NCBI GenBank assembly: GCA_028023455.1
Contig: JAQFVV010000507.1
Coordinates: 184,501-248,500, forward strand
Length of the DNA stretch: 64,000 nucleotides
Direction: 5' to 3'
Origin: Epiperipatus broadwayi
Lineage: Eukaryota > Onychophora > Udeonychophora > Euonychophora > Peripatidae
The first letter of the stretch is position 1, and each line of letters opens with the position of its first letter. The notes below the pieces were generated by a model. The model had not been told where the DNA came from and searched no databases. It worked only from the letters and a program-made list of their open reading frames with translations. Positions 10,231 to 23,989 of the stretch are shown one piece after another. A program made the position numbers and the translations under genes.

Positions 10231-13200
10231 TTATTAAGCAAATACATAATAAAGAAAATTATTCTTTTCTCTCTTCATATATATAAAAAAAAATATTTTT
10301 TCCATAGTTTGGGTAATCACACTCAATAAAATGATAATCAAAAATTTTGAAATAAATGTTTTAGATTTGCATGGTTTAAAGCTTGATTCTTTAGACTGTT
10401 ATGACTCTGACCTTGAGTTTATATCTGATTCAAATTTAAATTTTCAGATAGTTGAGAAACCCCTAAGCAAATTTATCATATTTCAGATGTTATTCAAGTA
10501 GCCATTTATTTTTAGTGTGTAAATAAATATCAAGCTAGATTTCCCAAAATGCAAGTCATATTGCAAGCATTTCTTCAACACAGAAGATTTTGGATACATG
10601 ATTTTTTGATTTTTTTTTTACATTTTCTAAAATAACATTTTTTTCAGTGAAGCAAATATAAAAAGAACATTAACAACACATGGATTGCATCATCTGAAAA
10701 CATTTCATAATGCTGTATTAATAAAAAGTCATTTTACATTCGATCATTGTGATGAATTTTTGTACAATGTATATATATATATATATTCCATATGTCAATG
10801 TATATTTATTAGCTGAAATCACAAAAAAAAAAAAAAAAAATTAACTGAAAAACAGTAACATTTAAAAAAGTATAAACAAAAGCTGTATTTAGTTTTTTAA
10901 AATTTCTTATTGAAAGATTAAGAAGAATAAACAAAATAAACATTTAGGTGTGTTAAATTCTCTTCCAAAAAATTAAATGAGTTTTAAAGGTCTACCCTTA
11001 AAAACTATTTGACTGGGAAAAAAATCATTACAGATATATATATTGGTCACTTTAAAGATAATAGTATATATTGTGACCAAGTGTTTTTACACATTATTCC
11101 CATTACTTACCTTAGCATAATGTATTTACTTGTTTTTTTAAAAAATAGTTAACTAATAAATAAAAGAGTAAAAGAGACAATAGTTTTGTTATATATAACA
11201 CTTCAATGCAACTTATATGCAAAGTAGATGTATTATTATATTTATTATAAGCATAATAGTTTATATTTTTATTGATAAAAATTCCAGTTATTATTAAAAT
11301 AATAATTATTATATTAGAATGTGTGCTAGAAAGTAATGGCTTAATATTATAGTAATTAAGCTTGTAGAAGAAAAGAGAGTAGAAAAGATAAAGTTGATTT
11401 AAAGTTAGCTTCTTTAAGTTTAAAGTACTAAATTAAGGGTTAAATTTTTGGTTTATTGCAATTAAGTTTAAAGTTTATTAAAGTAATTTTTAATACCTAA
11501 TACCTTTAAAATTGGTTTGGTAGTTATAATAAATTATATGGTAGTTTTTAAAGAAGTAATTAATAAGTTAAGTTTAAAGCTTAAAACATCATTTTCTTCA
11601 TTTATGTATGTGTGTGTGTGTGTATGGATGGATGGACTTGTTTTGTAGTTAATAAAGTCGTTTTATTTTGAGTTACACAAACTCATAAAAAAAGATAATT
11701 ATAATATTGGTTAAAAGTTAAACTTATAATGGATAAAATATTTATTAATTCAAACTTTAATAAATTAATATTATGGCAAAATTCAATTGGTAAATGATTA
11801 AATAATATTTAATTATTTTTTTTATTATAATATTATTTTTTTTCTAAATAAAAAAACTTTGTTTAACTTTCCTTCAAATTAAGTTTGTTAAACCACATGT
11901 AATTTGGAAAATATATAGATTAAAATGACATTATTTACTGAGTGACTTATCTTGCAAATAAGTTTTTTTTTAAAAAAATAACAATCTTTGTTTATTGGTT
12001 ATTAATAAAAAATTGACAGCTAAAAAAAAGTAATAAAAAAAGGTATTATAAAGGAGAGATTTTTGTTTGTTGGTACACTGATTCTCTCTGACTGACTCTC
12101 TCTCTCTCTCTCACTCTCTCTGACACTCTCAAAGGTTTTGATTTTCTCTGGCTCAAGCTGAAATTTTAAAAGTATTAAATTTTTATAATTATTTTTTTTA
12201 TTATCTAAAAGTGCTAAATATTGAACTTAGTCATCTTTAAACCTACAATGTACGGCTGCTGAATGTACCTGTAACCCCATTTCTTGTTACTTAATCTCAG
12301 TTTAGACTGTCTTAACTATTGCATAATGCTACGAGGAACTTTATGTTTATTTTAAGTAAATTTATTCAATTTAACTTCAGAATGTATTTCAACAGGAAGT
12401 AGGTGATGTGTTTAATTACAGATATTATAAAATATATGCAGAACATTTTTCTAGTTTATATCCAGTTGCTTATTTATCTTATAAACAGGAGAAGATTAAA
12501 ATTAAAATGGATAGGCTATTAAGCTATGAATTAAGTTTTAAAATGTGTTATATTAATTTTGCCTGTTCAACAATAAAAGTAATAGTTATTACAAGAACTA
12601 TTCTTTTAAAAAATGATTTTAAAATGTTTATTTGAATTAGCTATATTTTAACATAATTCTTGTATATGAAAGAAATATACTGGAGGAATTTTACTATTAT
12701 TCTAATAATTTCCATGCTGATGATAAATGTGAATAAAATATTTGTCAAACAAATACACATAGAGTTAACAGATATATTGCTAAAGATGTTTGATATGCTG
12801 TATATTTTTTGCTAACTACTGCTTCACATAATATTGAAGTGAAATTATAGAAGTTAAAACCTTAAAAAATGTTATCATTATTATACATAGATAGTTTTAA
12901 AAGTTTAAAACATGCTTTTTGAAGAGAAAAATAAAGCTACATTATTAGTTAAACAAACCCGCAGGATCCCAAGATATAATCAGCTGAATAAAAATGATTG
13001 CATTGCAACATCGTCATTCCCATATTTGCCAGCTTATTGCTTTATGTTTATTTTTTTTTTATAGTATTAAAATGCATATAAATCTAGAACTAATTTAGTT
13101 TAAGAACTATTATGCTATATTGTATTTTGGAAATCTTTTGCCATGTTTTTTTTTTTTTTTAAATGTTTTGATTTGAAGCTTCACAGAACAGTTTACCTGT

Positions 13201-14059
13201 TGGAGGAGTTGCTTCATGCCTTTAACAGACTTCCCAGTATGGAGAAAGTCTGCTAATGAACTAAGGTTTTGTGTTTGGTAAAAAAAAAAGAAAAAAATAT
13301 TCTATGCAATATTTTTCTTTTGTATTTTGTCATATTTTCAACAATACTATTTTAGTATTATAATTGTGTCAGATAATTTAGTCATGTATTCTAATTTTAA
13401 TGGGTTTATCAGAATGTGTAGATATTCTACACATTATCAGGTAAATATTTTTATTATATGTGTTGGTATTTTCTGGATAAACTAAACTAGATTATATTTT
13501 GAGTCAGCAGAGATATTTATCTATCATAATAATTATTTTTAAAATGTATGGTATTTCATTCATTTATGAGTAAAACAGTTAAAGTATTTATCAGAAGTTT
13601 TGATATTTTGCATAATTACAATAAAAGTAATAACCACTAATATTTTTATGCACGTGAAAATTATTATTCCCATATTCTTATTCATTTTATCAGTCATGTC
13701 CACTTATTTTCAATAAGTTTGATATTCCATATATGTGTGTATTGTTACTTTGTGCCAAAATTTTATGCTATTAATTTTCTTAATTGATATTTTATAATCA
13801 TTTGACTTAATTGCACATTGTTGGTTTCAGACATTGCTTATTGTTTATTATAGTTTAAAGTTGAACATTACTTTATTCAGTTACTATGTTAAGTTTGTAT
13901 CTTGTCATTGTTTAATTTATGGTATTGATTGGCCTCATAATGTTAGGCACTAGTTGCTTATGTTTATTATTGCGCTTTATGGAGGGGACAAGTTTCCCCA
14001 TTATTATATGCTTTTCCATAAGTTGATAGTGCTTTTCTCTCATGATTATTATCACATAT
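10231..14059. other. A+T-rich region with short inverted repeat and microsatellites
   Basis: I see no gene. Noted items: an A run near 10,820-10,840; a small inverted repeat ttggtcac...gtgaccaa at about 11,044-11,081; a GT/GGAT array near 11,607-11,635; and the TC array listed separately. The frame at 12,408-12,635 is Tyr/Ile/Lys-rich with no recognisable domain and could be chance. Confidence 0.4.
12082..12130. repeat. (TC)n low-complexity array
   Basis: Interrupted CT/TC repeats (ctctctctctctctctctc and flanking ctctctgac variants). A pyrimidine tract, possibly just a microsatellite. Confidence 0.9.
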
Positions 14060-14330
14060 TTAAAGGTACCTAAATCCATGGAGAGGATCATATATATTTG
14101 GTGTGTCTTTTTACATTTTCCCGATGTGCTGCAACAAAAGTCCAGGCATCCTCTTTTGCCTCAGATATAGGTATTTGGAAGCCATCATTCTTATTGATAT
14201 TTTCTTGCTCTGTGGAGACTGTGCTTTGGCCTATCACTCATGATGTGTTTAAATCTATTTTTCCACCATGGTATGTGAGGTTGTTTTGTGATCTAGATGC
14301 ATGATGGCAGTGATAAGCTAGTTTTGAAGG
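14060..14330 (-). other. Coding-like fragment of unknown origin
   Basis: A patch clearly richer in G+C than its surroundings. The minus strand has an open stretch of about 49 codons reading ...KNDGFQIPISEAKEDAWTFV and then AAHRENVKRHT, with balanced residue use unlike the A/T-driven frames nearby. I do not recognise the family. The plus-strand frame over the same bases (14,098-14,304) is Phe/Cys-rich and more likely the shadow. It could be a transposon relic or an exon; no clean splice borders are evident on both sides. Confidence 0.25.
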
Positions 14331-16245
14331 ATTTAATTACTTCAGGTTACACTCTGTTGTTTTAGTCCTAAAAGATGTATAACAATGTCTGTATTGTGTT
14401 ACTATGATGTTATAATCAGCCACAAGCAAACCAACATGAGATAATAGTTTTTAAATATTTATTTCTAAGCATATGACCATTAAGAGCAATCCACATATTC
14501 TATGTAATTATTTTATTCACCTCAAATTTTTCACCGAATGATGTGTAAGTCATTTACATTCAATATTTTGGTATTATAATTATTATGTGGACAGTATGCA
14601 TGCACATGACTTCTGATGAGTGATCCATACTTTTCTTTCATTCAGTTTATTTAATAGTACAGAATGTTAAGCAATATGAGATCTTTTATTCTAATCTGAT
14701 ATTAATTTTATTATACCAGTTATTGATTTAAGTTTATTTAACTGATAATTTAACTTATTAGCAAGTTAGCCCATTAATAGGGGTTATTAATGATTATTTT
14801 TGAAAAATAAGTAATTTAAATAGAATTATATTACTTAGCTATTGTTAATCCGGTATAAATGTTTAGTTTTATGAGATCCAAAATTGTTTAAGAGAACATC
14901 TAATGGAATTAAGGCTATAAGAGTTAGTTATTGTTAACTCTCAATTTTATTAATATTGTTCAATAAGTTAATTTGTACAATCATGTTCCAAAACCATGGT
15001 TTGTCTATTTGCAAGGCTAAAATATATTAAGATATTTATAGTCAAGCAAACATTTTAACAACACTATCTTGGCAATAATTCCAAAATTTCATATACATTT
15101 TGTTTTATTATTTTAATAACTGTAAATAAATCTACTTATTATTTATTCTAAAACAAACCTAGTTTCTGTTTATTTTTTTTATATGCTATTATTTTGGGTT
15201 CACAATCTTTATTATTTTCATTTAGTTAATGATATACAGAATATTCCAATATTCACAGAAATAAAATAAAGACACGCACATAATTGTGATTTCTAAATGA
15301 AATCAAGGTAACAGATAATTAAACATTTGCAGATACAAATAATAATAATTTGCATTAAGATTTAGTTCAATTATGTTTATCTTCTAAGAAGGAAGATTGT
15401 ATAATATGGAAATGAAGATTTCTTGACATTTCAGGTGATTATCTATGCTATTTCAGACTGCACACGATTAAGTCATCTGGATATTGAAGGACTATTTTAT
15501 TTTAAGTTCCACTTACATTTAATAACTTATGAAGGTTGTCTGTAGGAGGGTGGAAAGACATAAGAAGCACCCTTGTTTTTCTTACATCTAGAGTGGTATT
15601 CTGGGTAAAAAGATGCAACTATTTCAAATTTTAAAATATTTTAATTAGGTAATTAGATATTAGAGTAAATATTTTATGTAATTTTAATGAGTATTGTTAG
15701 CAGTCACTACAAGTGGAGTGTTTGCCTCCTATAGTCGACCAGGATAACATTCACTCATTCATTTATCCATTTATTTATTTAATAGGCAACAATACATGAC
15801 AGTACAATTTACAAGAATTACATTAGGATTCCTGAGATTGTTTATTCTTGTTATTTGCATAGTTATTTATCCAATTTTTCATATAATATTAAATACTGAT
15901 AGCATAATATGTGTTCTTTATTTATTCCTTGTGCTATAAGAAAAGTAGATCTTGTGGTAGTTCATATAAGTTAAATGTTTCAAATTATGATATTCAGAAT
16001 TAATGATAGTATTAACATATTCTTGAAATATTAAAAGAGAATATTTATTAGAGAATACTTCTTTAGGTACAGATTTATTTTACTCAGAGAATTTAATTTA
16101 ATGGGAGGTTAAATCTGATAAATATTTAGTAAGAGTAGAAATTTTTCTCTCTACCATTTATTCCAAATCATTTATTATGCTATAATTATTTGCAATATTG
16201 TTTGATTTTTCCTCTTATAAATCTCTGTAGTATCATTTTAAAATT
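14331..16245. other. A+T-rich, no gene recognised
   Basis: Mostly A/T-rich sequence. A mixed-composition patch at about 15,700-15,790 (agtggagtgtttgcctcc...gtcgaccagg) and one at 15,530-15,620 look like old repeat fragments; I cannot assign them. Confidence 0.35.
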
Positions 16246-16358
16246 ATTGTAACCCCACTGAATATAACCCGTGTTCGTAGTAAAAGAGGAATTTCCTCAA
16301 TCATTTAATTCGTCTCGAGGTATCATTTAACTCATAGTTCTCTCCCTTAGGTTACAAT
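16246..16358. repeat. Short TIR-bounded element (about 113 bp)
   Basis: Bounded by attgtaacc on the left and its reverse complement ggttacaat on the right, with a relatively G+C-rich interior containing cgtgttcgtag and ctcgagg. It is followed immediately by an AT microsatellite. It could be a small MITE, but no target-site duplication is separable from the inverted ends. Confidence 0.35.
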
Positions 16359-16621
16359 ATATATATATATATTGGTCACTTTTATTTATGTCTTTTTATT
16401 GTGTGTATATATTTAAATACAAAGTTAATATTCATCAGTGTGTGAAATTGTTTGTTATTATTATAATTTTTATAACGCATTAATATTTCAAACGTGCTCA
16501 CGAAACAAAATCTAGATTAACATCTTTTGCTCACAAAAACTTTTGTTTTGTTTTATTATATATATATGTTTACATCTTATATATTTAAAATTTTTATTTT
16601 AATATATATATTTAAATATTA

Positions 16622-17360
16622 CATTGGGTGCAGTTTGAAAATTGCAATTGCAGTTTGAATGCTATAATTGACTATTTATATTTATTAATCTGCATTCAGA
16701 ATAGGTTATATTTACCTGTTTAAGAAAGTTTATTTAAACTTCTTTGTATCAATAATTTCAATCTCTCTAGTCAAGTTGCAATTTTTAGTATTTATATACA
16801 TATATTGGACCATAAATAAAGATGAGATTTCACCTTTATTGCTCAAAGGAGGTTTCCTTAACAACAGATTGGTATTGTTGATTGTTATTGATATTGTTTT
16901 AAGTGTTTACTCGTTTTACTAATTACTTATAAATTTATTTAGTCTTGAACATTATTACACTTCTTATTTAAGTAATATATTAGGAGCAATTTGAAAATTA
17001 TAATTGCAGTTCGAATGTTGTAATTAACTATTTATTACTTTGCATTTAGAACAGGTTATATTTATTTGTTTAAGGAAGTTTGTTTAACCTTCTGTGTATC
17101 AATAATTTCAGTCTCTAATTGATTACTTATTAGCCTGCATTCAGAACAGATTATATTTATCTGTTTAAAAAGGTTTATTTAAACTTCTTTTTTTATCAAT
17201 AATTTCAGTCTCTGGTTAAGTTGCAATCTTTAGTGTCTATATAAATATATTAAATTATATATAAATGTGGAATTCCACCTTTATTATTAAAAGGTTGCCT
17301 TGACAACAGATTGAGATTGTTATTGAAGTTGGGATTGTCTAAGCATTGACTTATTTTAAT
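16622..17360 (+). repeat. Tandem copies of a ~356-bp repeat
   Basis: Unit 1 (16,622-16,977) starts gcagtttgaaaattgcaatt and runs through tgcattcagaataggttata, caataatttcaatctct, ccacctttattg-like and acaacagattg-like segments. Unit 2 starts at about 16,978 (agcaatttgaaaattataat) and is cut at about 17,112. Unit 3 begins inside the repeat at about 17,113 and completes it to 17,360 (gggattgtctaag). The order implies unequal exchange or head-to-tail insertion. The terminal part is shared with the snapback at 9.13-9.29 kb. Confidence 0.75.
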
Positions 17361-17539
17361 GACTTTATTTACTGTAATGATATATGCGTAGTGTTTTCTA
17401 ACATGGATATTCTGACAACATAGTGACATTTTATATGTGTGAGTATAAACTATTAATGCCTCTTCTGTGATATAATTATTTTCAAAATAGTTATCTGATT
17501 TACCATATAATGATTTAGAAAATGTTGATACATTTAACA

Positions 17540-18398
17540 GCAGATCATTTTTTTTTCATGTTACAAATATTTATTATGGCGCAAAAAAGTAGTCTCCATC
17601 TCTGTAAAACAACTTAGTCTTCCAACAACTAGAAATGGATTAGGTCTTCACTCCATACAAATTTTTCACAAACAAAAAAGTATTAATCTCCTAGCTGCAC
17701 TGATAAGAAGTTTTCCAGCCCTTGAATGCATTCTTCAAATAACACCCACAGACCGACCACCACCTTCACACAGATATTTGTCTTTCTCGTAAACCAACTT
17801 CAAAGCATTTATGATCAAGGTGTCTTTTTTGGGTGTTGGTAGATACACCTATTGGATTATTTATAATATGCTATACCCAGACATAACAACATATCCTCAC
17901 TCACCCATGCTAAATATGAACAATAGTCTTTTGATGCAGCGATTTAAAAAGTGGTCAATGGAACCCAAATTTTTTGACTTTCTTCTAAAGGTAAATCTTC
18001 ATGCTCTACCTACCTCCTACTTCCTCAAATACCACAGATTTTACAACAAAATTGATGCTGTTTGTTCCCTGTGCCACAGGAAAGAAGAAACACAACAGCA
18101 CTTATTTCACACCTGCATAGGCCTAACAAATACCCGAGAAATTATGATTAACACATATAGACAAAATAACATCACACTTGATAACCTATTAGAGATACTC
18201 AGTAAAGGCTCAATACCAGCAGCTCGTGCAGCAACTTTTTGTTTATATAGTTTCTGGTGCACCAAATGTACTTTCTGCCTTGGAGACAATACCACAAAGC
18301 ACCCAGCCACATTCTCAAAGAAGCTCAAACAATTAAGGCCAAAGATGGCAAAATTGCACACCCATATATATTTGCTGCTACATGGTCACTATTAAAAA
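17540..18398 (+). pseudogene. LINE ORF2 C-terminal region with RT-associated zinc finger
   Basis: Frames upstream of the Met read KQLSLPTTRNGLGL at about 17,600-17,640, matching the P-x-x-x-G-G-L-G-L motif after the RT palm/thumb in LINE ORF2. The 194-residue frame at 17,811-18,395 then carries CSLCHRKEETQQHLFHTC (about residues 85-102). This C-x2-C-x8-H-x4-C finger is typical of the zf-RVT C-terminal domain and is thought to help RNA or target binding. A stop just before 17,811 separates the parts, and nothing upstream reads as RT, so this is a 5'-truncated copy, fairly young judging by the long frame. The minus-strand frame at 18,107-18,361 is its shadow. It may be the same family as the LINE at 1-2.3 kb, whose C-terminus is not visible. 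Confidence 0.72.
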
Positions 18399-18611
18399 CT
18401 TGAAACAAACATAACCTAAAAAACAAATTATGACTTTTCTGTAACAAGAATAACTATTTTTTTTTTTGTTACATATATCCCTTTCTTTAATTATTATTTC
18501 TGTTTGCTCTAAAGCTATATAGTTTTAAACCATATATTTTCAACAAGATAACTTTGGTTAACAACAAATTCATGTAATCTAATTCGTACAATAAAGTATA
18601 TTATTGAAACA

Positions 18612-19518
18612 ACAAATATTTATTTTATTCAGCTAAACACTTTCAATGCTAAAACATATCATAATCATAGCATTATACAATTAAAGTTTATTAAACTTTC
18701 ATTTTAAAGTTGTTTTGCATACTATAAATTGAATTAGCATAGAATTGAATTTTAGAACTTAATTTACATTCTAATACATGTACAGGAAGTTATAGATGCC
18801 ATTTTTTTAGAAAGAGGAGTGCTAGTTTCTTTTTTATTTATGATGCTTATATCTTTAGCTATAGACATGTCTCTCTTATGTGTCTAAAATTGTGCAAGAA
18901 TTAATATATATATATATATATATTGATAAACACAAAATCAGTTTCAGTCACCTCCATCTTTAAATAAACTATTAAACAACTAGAAAAATAAAATAACTAA
19001 AGAGGCTGCTCACCAAGTAGTTTACAAAATTGCATATACAGAGTCAAATTGCTTAAAGGCTTATTATAGAAAATGAGAGCTAACCTACACACAAGACTGG
19101 TCCCAGCATAATTATTTATATGACTGAGGTAATAAAGGCAATGAACACTCATCTATATTTTTAGATCATGAACTACAATCAGGTCACTATTTCTGAACTC
19201 TCTAGGGCTGATATCATTTGCTTTGAGAAAGATGATAGAAAAAGAAAGGCACAGAAGATGTGCTCTATAGCTGAAGATATGCACATCATAAATAAATAAA
19301 AAAAATAGCATCCATTCTTTGTAAAAAAAAATGGCATTTATAACTTCCTGTACAGTTTTTGGAATGTAAATTAACTTCTAAAATTCAAGAATATGCTAAT
19401 TTGATTTATAATATTCAAAACAACTTTAAAATAAGAATTTAACAAACTTTAATTATATAATGCTATGATTATATGGTTTAATATTGAAAGAACTTAGCTG
19501 AATAAAATAAATATTTGT
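18612..19518. mobile_element. Foldback DNA element with ~200-bp inverted arms
   Basis: The left arm (18,612-18,810, starting acaaatatttattttattca) and right arm (19,322-19,518, ending taaaataaatatttgt) are reverse complements along their whole length with scattered mismatches. Both reach the same inner border (ggaagttata.atgccattttttt). The ~510-bp centre has an AT array (18,902-18,924) and no transposase. Such structure fits a non-autonomous DNA transposon. The outer borders do not show an unambiguous target-site duplication. Confidence 0.8.
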
Positions 19519-22500
19519 AACACAGAAAAAACTATTCTGCTGCTAAATGTGTAAACATTTATTCTTATAGAATAACATATAATGATTTCTAATGTGATAT
19601 GAATCAGATATGTAGCCATTTTAATAGATATATATTTAAATTTCTATTAACCTTGTAATTTATGGTAACCATAAATCATCAACAATTCCTAATATCTTCC
19701 TACCAAAAGTATATCATGATTCAAATCCTGTTTAGGTCATCAAATACAACTTCATTGAAAAAAGCCACATTTACATGTAAAAACAGCAATAGGGTGATGA
19801 TGCATTTTATATCATAAACACATATGATGAGTTATCTTGTATATGTGTACCAATTGATTGGCCATCCAATCTATTTGCATGATATTTATTTTAGAGTTGA
19901 AAAGATTCATGCCTGATATCAGGTGTATATAAATCAAAGCTATCATTTGTTAATATAGTAAAAAAAAAATACATAGAAAGTACTTACAAAATATAACATT
20001 ATATCAGAATACAAAACAACAAGAAAAATTATTGAACACAATATAAAAAATTGCAAACACTTATTGTGTGAAAACAGACTTGTATTATTGGAGTCACTTC
20101 TTATTGTAATTATTAATCATTCATTGTGAGATTTAAATATTAACAAAATCCCTGTTTATCACATATATGTATCTATCTCTATTTGTGTGTTAATACTTAC
20201 ATGATATAAAATTAGCAAAGGTTAAAAAATATCTCATCTTCAGGTTATATTCAGAAGTTATTCTTGTCCTGGAGTATTCTAATCAATACTACTCAAGATA
20301 AATATATAATTTTTGATTTAACATTTTTTTACTTCATTATAAAATTAAATTCCACAAATGTGCATGATGGTTAACCATAAATAATGTGCACACGTATATG
20401 GCTATTTCTCTTACCATTTTACAAAATATATATTATAAACTAAAAAATTTATTACTTGAGATTTCTGTACATAATGAACAATCAGCAATGGGATCAATGT
20501 GATTCAATCTTATTTATTCTCTCAAAATATGTTAAAGTAGTAGAATCATTAAGTGCTAATTATAATATACTAGAGATGATAGCTTTCAAGAGCCCTCATA
20601 TGAGCATAATTATCACATTAAGTATTTCCAATACATAATTAGGTGCATGACAAATTATATTAGCTATAGGAATTTTTGTAGCAATCTTCTCAGACATAAA
20701 CAAAAAAAAAATTTAAAGAGTTATTCGGATCAATGGAGACTTATCCATTTTACATTTACTAGATATCTATGAGGTTGATGCTCAATGAGAGCTGTGTTGG
20801 TCTTATTCTGACTGCTAATTACCCATTTGTGACTATATAGATATTGTAGCCTCAGAGAATAAATGTTATAAGAAATGAATTGTATAAATAAAAAATAATG
20901 ATTTATGTGTGATATTTGTATATATTTACATGACATGAAGTTATTGTAAAATATTTTTTTCTTACTGATTAAGCATAATTGTAAATAAATATGCTTGGAT
21001 TGTCAACTTTTGAGTAATTCTAATATTGATTTTGCCTTATTTCAGATATCTGTGTGCCATAAGATTCAAATTTGTTTTGTCACATAAAACAATTTCATGT
21101 ATACATATATGTGTGTTTTGAATATGCATCTTACTACTTCTTGCTGTTATTTGAGCTATACTTCACTTTTTTTTTGTAATTTGCATTCATATTATATGAG
21201 TATATGGACTATTATTGGATTCAAAAGGGAATATATTTATAATATAAAATTTCATTTTTATCTAATTTTGTTTTACTTATATTACCAGATAATTAAAAAA
21301 TTTAAGCAAACATAATCCTCTTTTTGACATAAGATAACCAAAATTCAGAATATTCTTTATTTAAAAAGGGTCTATGGATGAAATAATATATCTATGAGAC
21401 ATTTCAAATATTTTATATAGATTTCAGGTTAGCATTATGCATTGTTTCAGTATATATCTACACATCCTGAAAACACATACACTACCAAAACATATTAAAT
21501 ATTAAAAGTAAAACAATGAAATAAAACTGTGGCTGAATAATAAATATTTAACTCAGTAATTATTTTGATAATGGATCATTTGTTATATCTTAGTAATTTA
21601 TTTTACCTTACAACTAATTAGGAATTGATTTGCAGTCCAATCATTTGGGATAGAAAGTTTCATTTTCATGTCTCTGATTTATTCTCATTTAATCAATATA
21701 TATTTGGGTTTATTTTCAAAAGCTATTTGATTTTAATATTTTATTCTGAGAAACCATGAACTTTATCTCCAGTAATTGATATATTTTGGTCTTATATAAT
21801 CTTAATTCATTTGGCATTGGTAAGGAATTGTGGTTTAGTTTACATTAAAGGGAAAGATACATTTATATTTAGAGGCCATAACTAGTATTTATTTATGTTC
21901 AACTCTTTTTTTAAAATATATGAGATATGTTTAGATTTTTATTGAATTGCTTGATCAAATTTGTGGCAGCTTCTTTCTACAATGTTCTGCAATTAAAAAA
22001 TGAGCAAGTTAACACTCTTTAAGAAATTGAATGATAAATACATAATAAATATTCATCATTCACTTTCATTTTATTTTTATAATAATTATAAATAATTCAA
22101 GTATTTATGTTAAATTATTTCCACTGCTACATATCATGAGAGATTCCAACGCTATATTAAATCAAATAAATATATAAAAATTATCTATGAATCCAATGTT
22201 CTTCGTATATAAATATTGTGGAGCATACATATATAAATATATTTTATGAGATATAAAATAAGAAACCCAATTTTATTTAGCTTAATTGCATTTGTGGTGC
22301 TGAGCACTATAATCATAGCTATTATTACTAAACTTCAAAGACTGCTTTATAATAAGTGTTAGTAATATTAAAAAATGCCTTAATTTACATATTTCAATAA
22401 TGATATAGTTAGAGAGTATTTGATCTTTTGTTAATGACATTATTGCTGGTAGCAATATATTATATCTTTTTTATTTGCCAGTTGTTTCACTTTTATCAGA

Positions 22501-23980
22501 CTAGTTTAATCTTTTGTGGGTCAAACAATGTTCTTCCATGATCTTTTTATGGTCTAAACAAAAGGCTAAACTGTAGCAATTCTCTACATACAGTAGACCG
22601 ATCAGTGCAAGTCATAATAATCAATGGATGCTAGAAGGTTTGTGCATTAAAATCCTTATCTAGTGTTTACTTATCCAAACTCAGACTAGTTTTTACCTTG
22701 TAGCTTTTATCAGTGAGGGGTCTTGAATCTGAGAGCACTATCGAGATCTTTGTATCTAATGCAACTCTCTGGAAGCTATTTTTTATCTTTTTAGCTAACT
22801 ATAAAGCCATGAACCCAAAATAAAAACACAATGTTTTCATAATTATTATATAAACATAAATCAAGGAACTCTATTGATATGTAATAATAATATATGTTTA
22901 GTTTAATAAATATATAATTTATTCATAGGTTGTTACATTTTTAACATTTACTGTGAGTTTTAAATATGTGTGCCTGTGTGTTTGTAAATATTACTTATGT
23001 ATGTAAATATTACATTTTTTTCACCATGTTTGGTCAAATCTGACAGCCAAACTACTACCTTGGAGTGTTTATATTAGGAAATTTATTAGACATGTTTATT
23101 TTTCCTTTTCTTTATATGACTATTATGCTGTTTTTCCTGTACAAATATAAAGCTATATGTATGTGAACGTTGATGAGACTGATTAAAATGTTTTCACAAT
23201 CATTTCAATAATGTAAAAAAATAGATACTAGTGATAAGAAAGTAAATTTTGTATGCTCAAATATGTACTTGAAATGCTGAAAATTGTTTAGCTTGATATG
23301 TAGGCTTATTTGTTATAGGATCTAAATTAGTATCTTTTATTTTGGAATTCTCAATATACTGATGAATGCTTAAAAGTATTGAAATTGATTTGCATAGTGA
23401 CATATGTTATTTTATGAGTGCTTATGCTCCAATATTAGATTTAAAATGTTCAGATAAATGAAACTTTTATTTTTAATATTGGATGTTATTTCATATTTTT
23501 AAAAACTTTCATGTTAAATTGCATTAAAAAAATCATTACATGGCAGTTTCTAATTGGCTAAACAATAATGTACAAGGAAATACTTTTTTCATCTCTTAAA
23601 TATAATAATACAAAAATCGAATGATTGCATTTAATTATCTTATGACTGACCTAGATTTGAACTAAAAGTATCCACTTTGACGAGATTAAAATTGTTTCTG
23701 CAGTCTTAAAAATGGAAAGGCTGTAGACATTAACAAAATCCTTAGAGATATTATAAAATATAGCTATATATTACTTTCACCACCATTTTTTTAATTATAA
23801 TTTACTGTAAAAGTAAGTTAATAAAAATTATCTATTTAAAATCAAAACTTAACATGTTACATATGGAAAACACATTGATATAATTTTGCTTATTATTGTT
23901 CTTTCCATTACTATTAACACAGAAAAAATATGCAATGTGATTATGTAATTATAAACCCACATTTCACTTAAATTGAGAGA
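19519..23980. other. A+T-rich, no gene recognised
   Basis: About 4.5 kb with only low-complexity frames (20,456-20,638; 20,730-20,936; 21,097-21,315), all rich in Ile/Tyr/Phe/Asn as expected by chance. A mixed-composition patch at 22,560-22,790 (agaccgatcagtgc, gagagcactatcgagatc) may be an old mobile-element fragment. Confidence 0.4.
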
Positions 23981-23989
23981 ATCCCATAA

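Noticed and set aside
11044-11085. Inverted repeat ttggtcac/gtgaccaa as a transposon
   Set aside because: The arms are short and no duplication or core is seen; ttggtcac also appears alone at about 16,372 beside an AT array, so it may be a chance or tiny repeat word.
18107-18361. Minus-strand 84-codon frame
   Set aside because: Shadow of the LINE C-terminal ORF, whose zinc finger identifies the sense strand.
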